A DNA stretch of 64,000 nucleotides from JACOMY01 sp046233115. GTDB taxonomy: Bacteria > Pseudomonadota > Alphaproteobacteria > Kiloniellales > JACOMY01. The position numbers were made by a program, and so were the translations under genes. Where the stretch lies: positions 372,001 to 436,000 of the forward strand of contig JBJXHM010000003.1 of assembly GCA_046233115.1 (NCBI GenBank). Direction: 5' to 3'. The notes under the pieces were generated by a model. It saw nothing but the letters and a program-made list of their open reading frames with translations. It was not told the origin of the DNA and did not search any database. Shown here piece by piece: positions 1-8,469 of the stretch (the stretch's first letter is position 1; the number at the start of each line of letters is the position of its first letter).

Positions 1-3000
1 AAGACGGTCGTCGCCATCCCCGCCAAACAGGCTGTCGACGTCGAGCCCACCGTAGATCTCGTCCGCTCCGCTGTCTCCGTAAACGAGATCCCGGTCGTCG
101 CCTCCCTGCAGTCGGCGGTCGCTTCCGCTACCGCCGAAAATGCTATCTGCTCCTAATCCACCGTAGAGTGCAGTGTCATGACCCAGACCGCCAAAGAGGC
201 TGTCGAGGCCGCTGCCGCCGAATAGGCTGGTGTCGTTGCCGTCGTCGCCGAAGACCTTGTCGGACCCGCTGCCACCATGGAGGATTCTGTCATTACCCAG
301 ACCGCCGTAGAGGCTGTCGTCGCCCTCGTCCCCGTAGGCAAGCGAGTCGTTGCCACTGTCGCCGAAGAGATCGTCGTCGCCAGAGCCTCCATAGAGCTTG
401 CGGTCGCTTCCGCTGCCACCGAAGACCTGGTCACGCCCGGTATCACCGCTGATGCTGGTGTCGTTGCCGTCACCGCCGAAGAGCCGGTCGTCGGCGGCAG
501 CGCCGAACAGGAACAAATCATTGCCGCTGTCGCCGTAGACCCGATCGGCGCCACCCTGCCCTTGCAGGCTCAGGTCGATGCCGGAACCGCCGAAGATGGT
601 GTCACCGCCGGCCCGACCGACAGCCTGGTCGCTACCGCCATATCCGTAGATCACGTCCGGGCCGGTCGAGCCCACAAGGCTGTCGTCGCCCGGCCCTCCC
701 GGAAACGCGGTCAAGGTAACCTCGACCGAAAGCAGGCTGGCGCCGTCCAGGCTGGCACCGTTCATCAGGAACAGCGTATCGGTCCCGCTGCCGCCGTCGA
801 AGGTCTCGCCGACGCCCGCATCACCGATCTGCACCACAAAGAGATCGTTCCCTGAGCCGCCGGACAGGGTGGATTCGAGACCCGATCCGCTATTGATGGT
901 GTCGTCGCCCAACCCGCCGAAGAAAGCATCGGTCCCGGTGCCACCCGACAAGGTGTCCACACCGCTGTCACCGAAGAGAACGTCATCTCCCTCGTCGCCG
1001 GATAGGGAGTCGTCGCCACTACCGCCATAGAGCGCACTGTCGTCGCCGGAACCACCGTAGATGAAATCCCGGGAGTCGCCGCCGTAGAGGCCATTGTCGT
1101 CGCCAGTGCCGCCAAGGATTCGGTCACTACCACTGTTGCCGTAAAGCAGGTCCTGTCCGGGGTCACCGAAGAGGGTGTCTTGCTCGCTGCCACCGCTGAT
1201 CTTGTCGTCGCCGTCGCCACCTCTCACCTCATCTCTGCCCTGGCCACCGTAGGCTTGATCCCCGCCGGATCCGGCAAGCAGCCTGTCGTCCCCCGCCCCA
1301 CCGTAAAGCGCGTCGTGGCCGTCGTCGCCGATCAGCGAATCTGAGGCGCTCCCACCGAACAAGCGGTCATCGTCCTGTCCGCCGTAGACACGGTCCTTTC
1401 CGGCACCTCCGTAGAGAGCATCGGAACCGCTTGCGCCGTACAGCCGATCTTGGCCCAGATCGCCGTAGATCTCGTCGTTGCCACTGCTGCCAAAGACCTG
1501 ATCGGAGCCGCCCCCCCCGGATAAGAAGTCCTGGCCAGACCCTCCGAACAGAGAGGAATCGTTCCCCGTTCCACCGTACACCCTGTCGTCACCGCTTCCG
1601 CCAAATAGCCGCAAGTCGTCGCCGTCGTCGCCGAACAGGCGATCATCTCCCTTTCCCCCGAGGAGACTGAAATCGTTCCCATCGCCGCCATAGATACGGT
1701 CTTGTCCCCCAGCGCCATCCAGGGTCGAGTCACTCTGGGTCCCACCAAAAACCCTGTCGTCGCCTTGATCGCCCCGCAGGACACGGTCGATTCCCGAACC
1801 GCCGAAGACCTTGTCTTCCCCCGTCGATCCGAAGAGGGAGGAATCGTTGCCATCGCCGCCGTAGACGCGATCATTGCCGCTGTCACCGTCCAGAGAAAGC
1901 TCATTGCCGCTTCCGCCAAAGATCGTGTCCGGGCCATCACCGCCACGGAGCGAGATGTCATGACCGCTGTCGCCGTAGAGGAGATCTCTCCCTGCGCCCC
2001 CGTCGAACCTGGAATCGTTGTCCCCGCCGCCGAACAGAAGATCGCTGGCGACGCCGCCAAAGAGGGAGCGATCGGCTCCGGCATCGCCGTAGATCCGGTC
2101 GTCGCCACCCCCGCCGTACAGGAGAGAATCATCCGATCCCCCGCCATAGATCGAATCATCGCCGCTTTGCCCCAGAAGTCGTCGGTCCGCTCCGTTCCCG
2201 CCGAAAAGGCCATCGTTGCCCGACCGACCGAGAAGCTGGTCGGTCCCCCAGTAGCCGAGCATGATGTCCGGCCCAGTCGTTCCCGAGAGGCTGTCGTTTC
2301 CCGAGGTACCCAGGAAGGCCGTGATCGTGAACTCGACCGAGGCAATGGCCGCCCCGTTGAGGCTCGCCCCGTTCAAGATGACCAGGGAGTCGCTGCCGCT
2401 GCCTCCATCATAGGTCTCGCCGGCCGTGGCTTCTCCGGGCCAGACACGAAACACGTCGTCGCCCGAACCTCCTGCCATGGTCCCATCGGTTCCCGACCCG
2501 CCACGCAGGGTATCCCGACCATCAGCGCCGTAGAGGCTGTCGGCACCACTGCTGCCATAGAATCTATCGGAGCCCGTACCGCCGAACAGTCCATCGTTCC
2601 CCTGACCACCATCCAGGAGGTCGTCGCCCGAACCACCATACAGCCTGGTGTCATCGCCTGGCCCGCCGTAGAGAAAGTCGTCGGCGTCAAGACCATAGAG
2701 CAGATCCGCGCCGCTCAGTCCGGCAAGGCCGTTCGCCTTGCTATCCCCGAAAATCGTGTCATTCCCGCTAGTTCCATACTGCGTCGGGATCAGATAGAGA
2801 ACTGTCTCGATGCCGTACAGATAGATACTTGAGTTGAGACGTGCTTCGTCCCGAATGAGAAGTGTGTCCGTTCCAGCGCCACCATCAAAGATATCTCCAT
2901 CCGCAAGCTCAGCCTGACTATTCACAAATAGAGTGTCATCACCATTGTTGCCTTGTACGGTATCCTTTCCGAGTCCGCCATACAGCAAGTCATTTTGAGA

Positions 3001-4509
3001 GCCCCCTGCTATAAAGTCGTTTCCGGAATCGCCGAATATGGTGTCCGCGCCACTGTCACCTAAGAGCGCCCTATCTTGTCCTGAACCACCGAAGATCATG
3101 TCATTCTGATTGCCGCCAAAAAGCATAGAGTCTTCGCCATCTCCGCCGAAGAGAGTGTCCTCCTGATCGTTGCCGAAGAGAGACGTATCATTGCCGTCGC
3201 CGCCGAAGACGCTGTCAGTCCCGGTTCCACCGTAGAGGAAGGCGTCGTTGCCGCGTCCTCCCCTCAAGACGTCGTCGCCACTGGCGCCATAGAGGTATGA
3301 ATCTTTCCCGCCACCACCATTGACGAGATCGTGGCCCCGGCCGCCGAAGAGGAAGGCATCGTCGCCCGCGCCGCCGACGAGGACATCGCTGCCGGTTCCA
3401 CCGACCATCTGGTCGTTGCCCGTCTCTCCATAGAGATGGTCAAGGTCGGCCCCACCGAAAAGCGTGTCGCTGCCGCTGTCGCCGAACACCAGGTCGTTGC
3501 CGTCCTGGCCGCGAAGGACATCGTTTTCGGCCAGGCCGTAGACCAGGTCGTTGCCGCTCAAGGCCTGGATGTCGTCCGGCCCGTCGCTACCGAAGATCGT
3601 GTCGCCGCCGCTGGTCGCCGGCAGGGTTCCCTGGATGACCTCGATGCCGCTCAGGAGCACACCTGCCGGGATCGTTGCACCGCCCTTCAGGACCAGGGTG
3701 TCGACGCCGGAGCCGCCGTCCAGGGTGTCTCCGGCAACCAGTTCGCCCTGGCTGGCGACCAGGAACAGATCGTTGCCGCTATCGCCGTAGAGCTTGTCAG
3801 CGCCGAGCCCGCCGTCGAGCGTGTCGTCACCGGTGCCGCCGCGGAACCGGGTATCGTCGCCCTTGCCGCCGTAGAGCGCGTCGTCGCCGGCCCCACCAAA
3901 GAACCAGAGGTCGTTGCCATCCCCGCCATAGAGACGGTCTGCCCCGTCGCCACCCACGAAATCGAAGTCGTCGCCGTCTCCCCCGAACAGGCGGTCATCG
4001 CCGTCGTCACCGACGAAAAACTCATCTAACTGGGGACCGCCATAGAGGCGGTCGTTTCCGCCGCCACCAAAGAAGGCGTAGTCGGAACCGTTGCCGCCGA
4101 AGATCGTGTCGTCTCCAACGCCCCCGAAAAAGTCGGTGTCCCTGCCTACGGTACCGTAGATCGTGTCGTCGTCGGTCGCCATGACCTCGATGCCACTCAG
4201 GAGCACACCTGCCGGGATCGTTGCGCCGCCGTTCAGGACCAGGGTGTCGACCCCGGCGCCGCCGTCCAGGGTTTCTCCGGCAACCAGTTCGCCCTGGCTG
4301 GCGACCAGGAACAGATCGTTGCCGCTATCGCCGAAGAGCTTGTCAGCGCCGAGCCCGCCGTCGAGCGTGTCGTCACCGTCGCCGCCGAAGAGGCTGTCGT
4401 CGCCTGACAGACCATAGGCCCTGTCGGCTCCACTCAGCCCAAAAATCGTATCGATCTGATCTGTGCCGGTGAGCGTATCGTTCAGATCCGTGCCCGTGAT
4501 GACCGCCAT
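1..4509 (-). CDS. Giant RTX (haemolysin-type calcium-binding repeat) protein, C-terminus beyond window
   Basis: The frame is open without a stop from an ATG at 4509 to the window edge: at least 1503 residues, 3' end missing. The protein is almost entirely glycine/aspartate RTX repeats (GGxGxDxLx), which in this family bind calcium, fold as a parallel beta-roll and are usually exported by type I secretion. Repeats begin within about 10 residues of the start and there is no signal peptide, as expected for a C-terminal secretion signal, which would lie off the edge. Unusually, the units mostly alternate 9 and 10 residues (for example GGDGDDRLF then GGDGDDFDFV). Five non-RTX spacers of about 60-70 residues, related to NDLFLVASQGELVAGETLDG, interrupt the array near nt 4350-4180, 3800-3600, 2960-2740, 2460-2260 and 860-640. 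No enzymatic domain is visible. The function is unknown; adhesin or surface-layer roles are possible. The ribosome site is weak. Confidence 0.88.
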   Translation of the reverse strand, partial: MAVITGTDLNDTLTGTDQIDTIFGLSGADRAYGLSGDDSLFGGDGDDTLDGGLGADKLFGDSGNDLFLVASQGELVAGETLDGGAGVDTLVLNGGATIPAGVLLSGIEVMATDDDTIYGTVGRDTDFFGGVGDDTIFGGNGSDYAFFGGGGNDRLYGGPQLDEFFVGDDGDDRLFGGDGDDFDFVGGDGADRLYGGDGNDLWFFGGAGDDALYGGKGDDTRFRGGTGDDTLDGGLGADKLYGDSGNDLFLVASQGELVAGDTLDGGSGVDTLVLKGGATIPAGVLLSGIEVIQGTLPATSGGDTIFGSDGPDDIQALSGNDLVYGLAENDVLRGQDGNDLVFGDSGSDTLFGGADLDHLYGETGNDQMVGGTGSDVLVGGAGDDAFLFGGRGHDLVNGGGGKDSYLYGASGDDVLRGGRGNDAFLYGGTGTDSVFGGDGNDTSLFGNDQEDTLFGGDGEDSMLFGGNQNDMIFGGSGQDRALLGDSGADTIFGDSGNDFIAGGSQNDLLYGGLGKDTVQGNNGDDTLFVNSQAELADGDIFDGGAGTDTLLIRDEARLNSSIYLYGIETVLYLIPTQYGTSGNDTIFGDSKANGLAGLSGADLLYGLDADDFLYGGPGDDTRLYGGSGDDLLDGGQGNDGLFGGTGSDRFYGSSGADSLYGADGRDTLRGGSGTDGTMAGGSGDDVFRVWPGEATAGETYDGGSGSDSLVILNGASLNGAAIASVEFTITAFLGTSGNDSLSGTTGPDIMLGYWGTDQLLGRSGNDGLFGGNGADRRLLGQSGDDSIYGGGSDDSLLYGGGGDDRIYGDAGADRSLFGGVASDLLFGGGDNDSRFDGGAGRDLLYGDSGHDISLRGGDGPDTIFGGSGNELSLDGDSGNDRVYGGDGNDSSLFGSTGEDKVFGGSGIDRVLRGDQGDDRVFGGTQSDSTLDGAGGQDRIYGGDGNDFSLLGGKGDDRLFGDDGDDLRLFGGSGDDRVYGGTGNDSSLFGGSGQDFLSGGGGSDQVFGSSGNDEIYGDLGQDRLYGASGSDALYGGAGKDRVYGGQDDDRLFGGSASDSLIGDDGHDALYGGAGDDRLLAGSGGDQAYGGQGRDEVRGGDGDDKISGGSEQDTLFGDPGQDLLYGNSGSDRILGGTGDDNGLYGGDSRDFIYGGSGDDSALYGGSGDDSLSGDEGDDVLFGDSGVDTLSGGTGTDAFFGGLGDDTINSGSGLESTLSGGSGNDLFVVQIGDAGVGETFDGGSGTDTLFLMNGASLDGASLLSVEVTLTAFPGGPGDDSLVGSTGPDVIYGYGGSDQAVGRAGGDTIFGGSGIDLSLQGQGGADRVYGDSGNDLFLFGAAADDRLFGGDGNDTSISGDTGRDQVFGGSGSDRKLYGGSGDDDLFGDSGNDSLAYGDEGDDSLYGGLGNDRILHGGSGSDKVFGDDGNDTSLFGGSGLDSLFGGLGHDTALYGGLGADSIFGGSGSDRRLQGGDDRDLVYGDSGADEIYGGLDVDSLFGGDGDDRL
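3635..3832. repeat. 198-bp near-identical direct repeat, copy A (inside RTX gene)
   Basis: This segment is nearly identical to 4181-4378; the offset is 546 bp, exactly 182 codons, so frame is kept. It encodes one spacer module plus the flanking RTX units (LDGGLGADKL, ELVAGDTLDGG, GGATIPAGVL). Only scattered base differences are visible by eye. It looks like a recent in-frame module duplication or gene conversion. Confidence 0.85.
4181..4378. repeat. 198-bp near-identical direct repeat, copy B (inside RTX gene)
   Basis: Partner of 3635-3832. It encodes the most N-terminal spacer module of the RTX protein. The close identity contrasts with the other three spacer modules (near 2960-2740, 2460-2260 and 860-640), which share only residue pattern, so this pair is the youngest duplication in the gene. 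Confidence 0.85.
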
Positions 4510-4525
4510 CTCTCAGATCCAAATC

Positions 4526-4768
4526 TCAGTCGTGATAGATAGCGTCAAGTGTCTCACCGACTTGATGAAAAATCAATAGCTCAGCGCCCTTGCCAAGATT
4601 TCTTCTGACTGAACAGCGTAAATCGCGTGCGACGTCAATAGAAAGCCAGAATTCAGAGTGCTTTATTCGCTTGAGAATCACTCTCGTCCGCTCCTTCTGC
4701 GTGTACGATGATTTAACCATACTCCTATTTATATTGATCACTTGGTGCTTTTTCTGGCCATAGGGCAA
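4526..4768 (-). CDS. Doubtful small ORF upstream of the RTX gene
   Basis: An open frame of up to 80 codons, or 64 from an internal ATG at 4720, in an AT-richer stretch directly upstream of and co-directional with the RTX gene. The deduced product is basic, with no signal peptide, membrane segment or family that I recognise. An AGGAG sits only one base from the internal ATG, too close for a good ribosome site. Base composition is unlike the surrounding genes. It is just as likely to be the untranslated promoter and leader of the RTX gene, or transferred debris next to the phage remnant. I give it little weight as a gene. Confidence 0.15.
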   Translation of the reverse strand: MPYGQKKHQVININRSMVKSSYTQKERTRVILKRIKHSEFWLSIDVARDLRCSVRRNLGKGAELLIFHQVGETLDAIYHD

Positions 4769-4796
4769 TCACGAGGGCGCTTTTTCCGCGATCACT

Positions 4797-5125
4797 TCAT
4801 TCGCCGTGCTCTCCCTCAGGCCCATCGACGTTCGTCTCCCGACCAAGCACTTCATCAACCCACTCCGACAGCGGGGTCGTCGCATCGTACTTGACCTCGC
4901 TCTTCATCTCGGCGTCGATCTTGCGCACATCGCGCCAGAGGTCCGGACTGCGGTTCTTCAGCCAGAAGATCGCCGCCGTGGTATTCGGCGGGTAGTCGTT
5001 GGCATCGGCATGCGCACCACCTCACTGGTGATGACGCGGATGTCCTCCTCAGAATGCGCGGAGACCATCGCTCGCTCGTAGTGGCAAGTGCCCACCTTTG
5101 CATCCGCTTCGGCCCACCCCTATGA
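4797..5125 (-). pseudogene. Remnant of a phage small-terminase-like protein (frameshifted, 5'-truncated)
   Basis: Two consecutive frames on the minus strand together resemble the C-terminal half of phage terminase-small-subunit/HTH proteins. The upstream part reads AEADAKVG..HYERAM..HSEEDIRV and stops matching near 4990. The downstream part, in another frame, reads ANDYPPNTTAAIFWLKNR, then PDLWRDVRKID and SEVKYD, and ends at TGA 4797-4799. The string YPPNTTAAIFWLKNR followed by DLWRD is a hallmark of this family. A frameshift lies around the codons for MPMP/ANDY (about 4990-5010), and an in-frame stop precedes the first fragment, so neither the N-terminal HTH nor a start codon remains. No other phage gene is visible nearby, so this is an isolated relic. 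Confidence 0.7.
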
Positions 5126-5248
5126 CCATAACGCACTGCAAAAATTTCGATTTACCACCTTGCAACGAGGCAGGGATACGCCATCATGTGACCAGCCTCG
5201 CCGCAAGCAAACCGCTTGGTTGGCAGCCGGAACGACTTGGAGCACACG

Positions 5249-6130
5249 ATGGACGGAGCCACCCTGACGGGCAGCGACTTCTCCCTGATCGAGGTCAGCC
5301 CGGTCGCGGCGTCGCTCGGTGCCGAGGTCCGCGGGGTCGACCTGGCGCGACCGCTGGAACCCGCCGTCCTGGCCGAGATCCGGCGTGCCTTCCTCAAGCA
5401 CCAGGCGATCGTCTTCCGCGGGCAAGAGCTGGAGGTCGAGGCCTTCAAGGCCTTCGCACGCCACTTCTCGGCGATCCACGAGGACCGCTTCATCCGCGGC
5501 ATGGAGGGGCACCCCGAGATCATGGTGCTGGCCAAGGACAGGCACGAGAAACTGAACTTCGGCGCCATGTGGCACCACGACGTCTCCTTCCTGCCGCAGC
5601 CGACCCTGGGCTCGCTGCTCTACGCGCGCGAGGTCCCGCCCTACGGCGGCGACACCCTCTTCTCCAGCATGTATGCCGCCTACGACGCGCTCTCGGACGG
5701 CATGAAGGCGATGCTGGCGCCGCTGCGCGCCGTGCACCTGGCCGCACCCGGCTACGGCGCCGAGATCGTGCGCCAGCGCTTCACCGAGGATCGCACGATC
5801 AAGGCCAAGGACATCAAGCCGGAGGACGCCAGCCTGGTGAGCGTGCACCCGGTGGTGCGCACCCACCCGGAGACCGGCCGCAAGGCGCTCTTCGTCAATT
5901 GCTTCTACACCTCGCACTTCGAGGGCATGACGGTGGAGGAGAGCCGGCCGCTGCTGGAATACCTCTGCACCCACGCCGGCCGGCCTGAATTTACCTTCCG
6001 GCACCGCTGGCAGGTCGACGACCTGCTGTTCTTCGACAACCGCTGCGTCCAGCACTACGCGCTGAACGACTACCACGGCTTCCGCCGGGTGCTCCACCGC
6101 ATCACCCTGGAAGGCGATACGCCGATCTGA
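5249..6130 (+). CDS. TauD/TfdA-family Fe(II)/2-oxoglutarate dioxygenase
   Basis: 293 residues, the usual length for TauD/TfdA enzymes. The start ATG at 5249 is chosen because GGAG lies 6 bases upstream; an earlier frame start at 5216 has no ribosome site. The facial-triad signature is complete: H109 and D111 in WHHDVSF, distal H269 in VQHYALNDY, and R280 for the 2-oxoglutarate carboxylate in FRRVLHR. The N-terminus GAEVRGVDLARPL is typical. The family hydroxylates taurine, 2,4-D, alkyl sulfates or carnitine-type substrates and releases succinate and CO2; the substrate here cannot be read from sequence. It is convergent with a second TauD-like gene ending 36 bp away, with which it shares only family-level similarity. 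Confidence 0.9.
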   Translation: MDGATLTGSDFSLIEVSPVAASLGAEVRGVDLARPLEPAVLAEIRRAFLKHQAIVFRGQELEVEAFKAFARHFSAIHEDRFIRGMEGHPEIMVLAKDRHEKLNFGAMWHHDVSFLPQPTLGSLLYAREVPPYGGDTLFSSMYAAYDALSDGMKAMLAPLRAVHLAAPGYGAEIVRQRFTEDRTIKAKDIKPEDASLVSVHPVVRTHPETGRKALFVNCFYTSHFEGMTVEESRPLLEYLCTHAGRPEFTFRHRWQVDDLLFFDNRCVQHYALNDYHGFRRVLHRITLEGDTPI

Positions 6131-6166
6131 GGCCGGCCCCCTGATGACGACGATCGCGCGCCGGAC

Positions 6167-7036
6167 TCAGCGGTGCATGCGCTCGCCCTGGACCTGGGTG
6201 CGGTGCATGATCCGCCGCGCGGCCTCCGAGAAGGCGTCGCGGCGGTGCATGGTGCTGCGGTCGTCCCAGAACACGACGTCGCCCACCCGCCAGACCTGCG
6301 TCCAGGTGTTGGCCGGGTCGAGCGTGTGGGCCCAGAGGCGATCCAGGATCTCCTCGCTCTCGGCCAGCGGCAGGCCCGGGATGTAGGCGTTGAGGCGCCG
6401 ACCGAGCAGCAGCACGCGCCGCCCGCTCTCGGGATGGAGCGGCGCCAGGGGATGCACGGCGCCGATAACCTCGCGCGGGTCCTCCAGCGCACGGAAGCCC
6501 TTGCGCAGCAGGCCCGCACTGTTGCGGCTGGCGTCGTGCTTGCAGCTATAGCTGTCGGCGATCTCCTTCAGGTCGGGCGGCAGGGTCTCGTAGGCCCGGA
6601 CCATGTTGAGGAAGCTGGTATCGCCGCCCGCGCGCGGCACCTCCAGCGCATAGAGACAACTGAACTTCGGCGGGTCGTCGTTGTAGGACATGTCGGTATG
6701 CCACTCCGCCTCGTAGGCGCCGAGATTGCCGATCTCCCTGCCGCCCTCCACCACGTTGGAGATGACGCTGACCTCGGGGAAGTCCGGCAGGTGCCGCTCT
6801 CCGGTGACGGTGATCGGTGCCAGGTCCAGGGTGCCGAAGCGGCGGCTGAACGCCAGGAGGTCGGGGTCCGAGAGGCGCTGGCCGCGAAAGCGCAGCACCA
6901 GATGGTCCCGGTAGGCCTGGACGATGGCATCGTAGTCGGCCCGAGACAGCGGCCGAGACAGATCGACACCGCTGACGTCGGCGCCCAGTGCAGCGCCGGT
7001 TGGCGTGACCGTGAGGCGCCTGTCCGATTGGTCCAT
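6167..7036 (-). CDS. TauD/TfdA-family Fe(II)/2-oxoglutarate dioxygenase (second copy)
   Basis: 289 residues. The ATG at 7036-7034 overlaps the TGA of the upstream MFS gene as TGATG, with a GGAGGAGGG ribosome site just upstream, so the two are translationally coupled. Iron ligands are visible as H113 and D115 (AEWHTDMSY) and H264 (RSTMHRRD), with R275 (ARRIMHR) for 2-oxoglutarate. The family acts in the cytoplasm on sulfonates, aryloxyalkanoates and related acids. Coupling to a transporter argues that the MFS protein imports the oxygenase substrate. The neighbouring convergent TauD homologue may handle a related compound. The substrate is unresolved. Confidence 0.9.
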   Translation of the reverse strand: MDQSDRRLTVTPTGAALGADVSGVDLSRPLSRADYDAIVQAYRDHLVLRFRGQRLSDPDLLAFSRRFGTLDLAPITVTGERHLPDFPEVSVISNVVEGGREIGNLGAYEAEWHTDMSYNDDPPKFSCLYALEVPRAGGDTSFLNMVRAYETLPPDLKEIADSYSCKHDASRNSAGLLRKGFRALEDPREVIGAVHPLAPLHPESGRRVLLLGRRLNAYIPGLPLAESEEILDRLWAHTLDPANTWTQVWRVGDVVFWDDRSTMHRRDAFSEAARRIMHRTQVQGERMHR

Positions 7037-8301
7037 CACGTCGCCCTCCTCCCTCCCATGCTGCTTCGCCGCTGCCGCGTCGGGCCAAGGCAGAACCAGC
7101 CTAGGCTCAGACAGCCGACCAAGACCAGGCTGCCGAAGCCCACGCCGTAGGCCTCCAGAGGATAGTGGATGCCGTCGGGACGATGCCAGAGGTCCAGCAC
7201 CCAGCCCAGGCTGGCCTGGATCGCGAAGCTGCCGAGGATCACCAGCAGGTTGACCGCCGTGTTGGCCCGCCCGGCCATCTCGCTCTCGAAGGACTGGGCC
7301 AGCGCCACGTAGGAGAGCGAGAGGGGATTGATCAGAAAGCCGACCAGCACCCAGAGCGGCAGCGCCAGTGTGTCGAGGCCAAGAGCGAGCGCGGTGAGGA
7401 TCGCCAGGAACACCGCGGCCAGAAGACCGACCAACCCCAGGAGCGACAGTCCGAAGCGTGCGGCCGCCGCGGCCAGCGGCCCACAGGCGATCGAGCCTAC
7501 CAGCAGACCGAAAGCGATGGCCGAGAGGTGCAGCGCGACCGAGTCCTGGTCCAGACCGGCGACGTCGGAGAGCCAGAGCCCGGCCCAGAGGCCCTGCAGC
7601 GCGAAGCCGGTGCCGCAGGTGAAGATCGCCAGCGGCACCACCCGCCAGAACAGCGGCGTGCGATAAACCAGCGCCAGGCCGGCCAGCAGGCCGGACCAAC
7701 TGGTCCGCCCCTGCCCCTTACGATCCGGCAGGACCAGAAGCACCAGCAGGGCCACCAGGACGGTCACCGCGGCCAGCGCCAGGAAGATGTTGCGCCAGCC
7801 GATCCACTGGATCGTCGCCTCGACCGGCGCGCCGGCGAGGATCGCACCCAGGCCGCCAAAGGCCATCAGGAAGCCCATTGCCATCGGTACGCGCTGCGGC
7901 GGCAGCCAGATGATGAAGCTGGCGAAGCTGCTCATCAGGCTGACCGCGACCCCGGCGCCGATCAGCGCGCGGCCTAGCATCAGGAGCCCCAGGTCCTCGG
8001 CCAAAGCGAAGATCACCGCCCCCAGGGCCGCCACCAGCAGGTTGCTCCCTTGCACCCACCGCACGCCGTAGCGGTCGATCAGCAGGCCCAGTGGCACCTG
8101 CATCAGCGCGAAGGCGAAGAGATAGCTGGAGGTCAGTACCCCCAGCGCCGAGGCGTCGAAGCCGAAGGCCTCCATCAGGTGCGGCGCCAGCGCTGCGTTG
8201 ATCGTCCGGTAGAGGTAAGACAGCAGATAGCCAAGCGACAGCGGCACAAAGATCGTCAACACAAAAGACAACATTGAAATAGATACGGATCTTTTTGCCA
8301 T
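7036..8301 (-). CDS. MFS transporter
   Basis: 421 residues of alternating hydrophobic segments compatible with 12 transmembrane helices. The MFS motif A region is recognisable after helix 2 (DRYGVRWVQG), and the first half carries GRALIGAGVAVSL in helix 4. The start is preceded by AAGGAAAGAAG. It heads a two-gene operon with the TauD-type dioxygenase (overlapping stop/start at 7036) and probably imports an organic-acid or sulfonate substrate for that enzyme. Substrate specificity cannot be assigned. An AT-rich divergent control region of about 168 bp separates it from the OYE gene. Confidence 0.88.
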   Translation of the reverse strand: MAKRSVSISMLSFVLTIFVPLSLGYLLSYLYRTINAALAPHLMEAFGFDASALGVLTSSYLFAFALMQVPLGLLIDRYGVRWVQGSNLLVAALGAVIFALAEDLGLLMLGRALIGAGVAVSLMSSFASFIIWLPPQRVPMAMGFLMAFGGLGAILAGAPVEATIQWIGWRNIFLALAAVTVLVALLVLLVLPDRKGQGRTSWSGLLAGLALVYRTPLFWRVVPLAIFTCGTGFALQGLWAGLWLSDVAGLDQDSVALHLSAIAFGLLVGSIACGPLAAAAARFGLSLLGLVGLLAAVFLAILTALALGLDTLALPLWVLVGFLINPLSLSYVALAQSFESEMAGRANTAVNLLVILGSFAIQASLGWVLDLWHRPDGIHYPLEAYGVGFGSLVLVGCLSLGWFCLGPTRQRRSSMGGRRAT

Positions 8302-8469
8302 ATTCTTCTTTCCTTCAGCGGTTATTATCTGCTAAATAGGCAGTATTTCAAATATTAATGAATTTGTTATTGAAGAGCGCAGCGCTATCCGCTAAGAAAA
8401 CGCCATCGAACCGGACGAGCGCGGGCCACCGCGGCAGCGCAGCGGCCCCGTTCGCGTTGGAGGACAAAG
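8302..8469. promoter_or_regulatory. Divergent promoter region, MFS operon / OYE gene
   Basis: A 168-bp spacer between two divergent genes. It contains the AT-rich run around 8320-8385 (for example TATTTCAAATATTAATG), unlike the GC-rich surroundings. GAGGACAAAG just before 8470 contains the ribosome site for the OYE gene. No convincing long inverted repeat was found; CTGC..GCAG arms at about 8329-8343 are short. Confidence 0.45.

Noticed and set aside
153..4472. Numerous long plus- and minus-strand frames with Ala/Val/Arg-rich products overlapping the RTX gene
   Set aside because: They are shadows of the repetitive GC-rich RTX frame, which alone has the GGxGxDxLx pattern and stays open throughout.
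1..4500. Regular short repeats that could suggest a CRISPR array
   Set aside because: The repeats are degenerate, 27-30 bp apart without unique spacers, and translate as RTX units.
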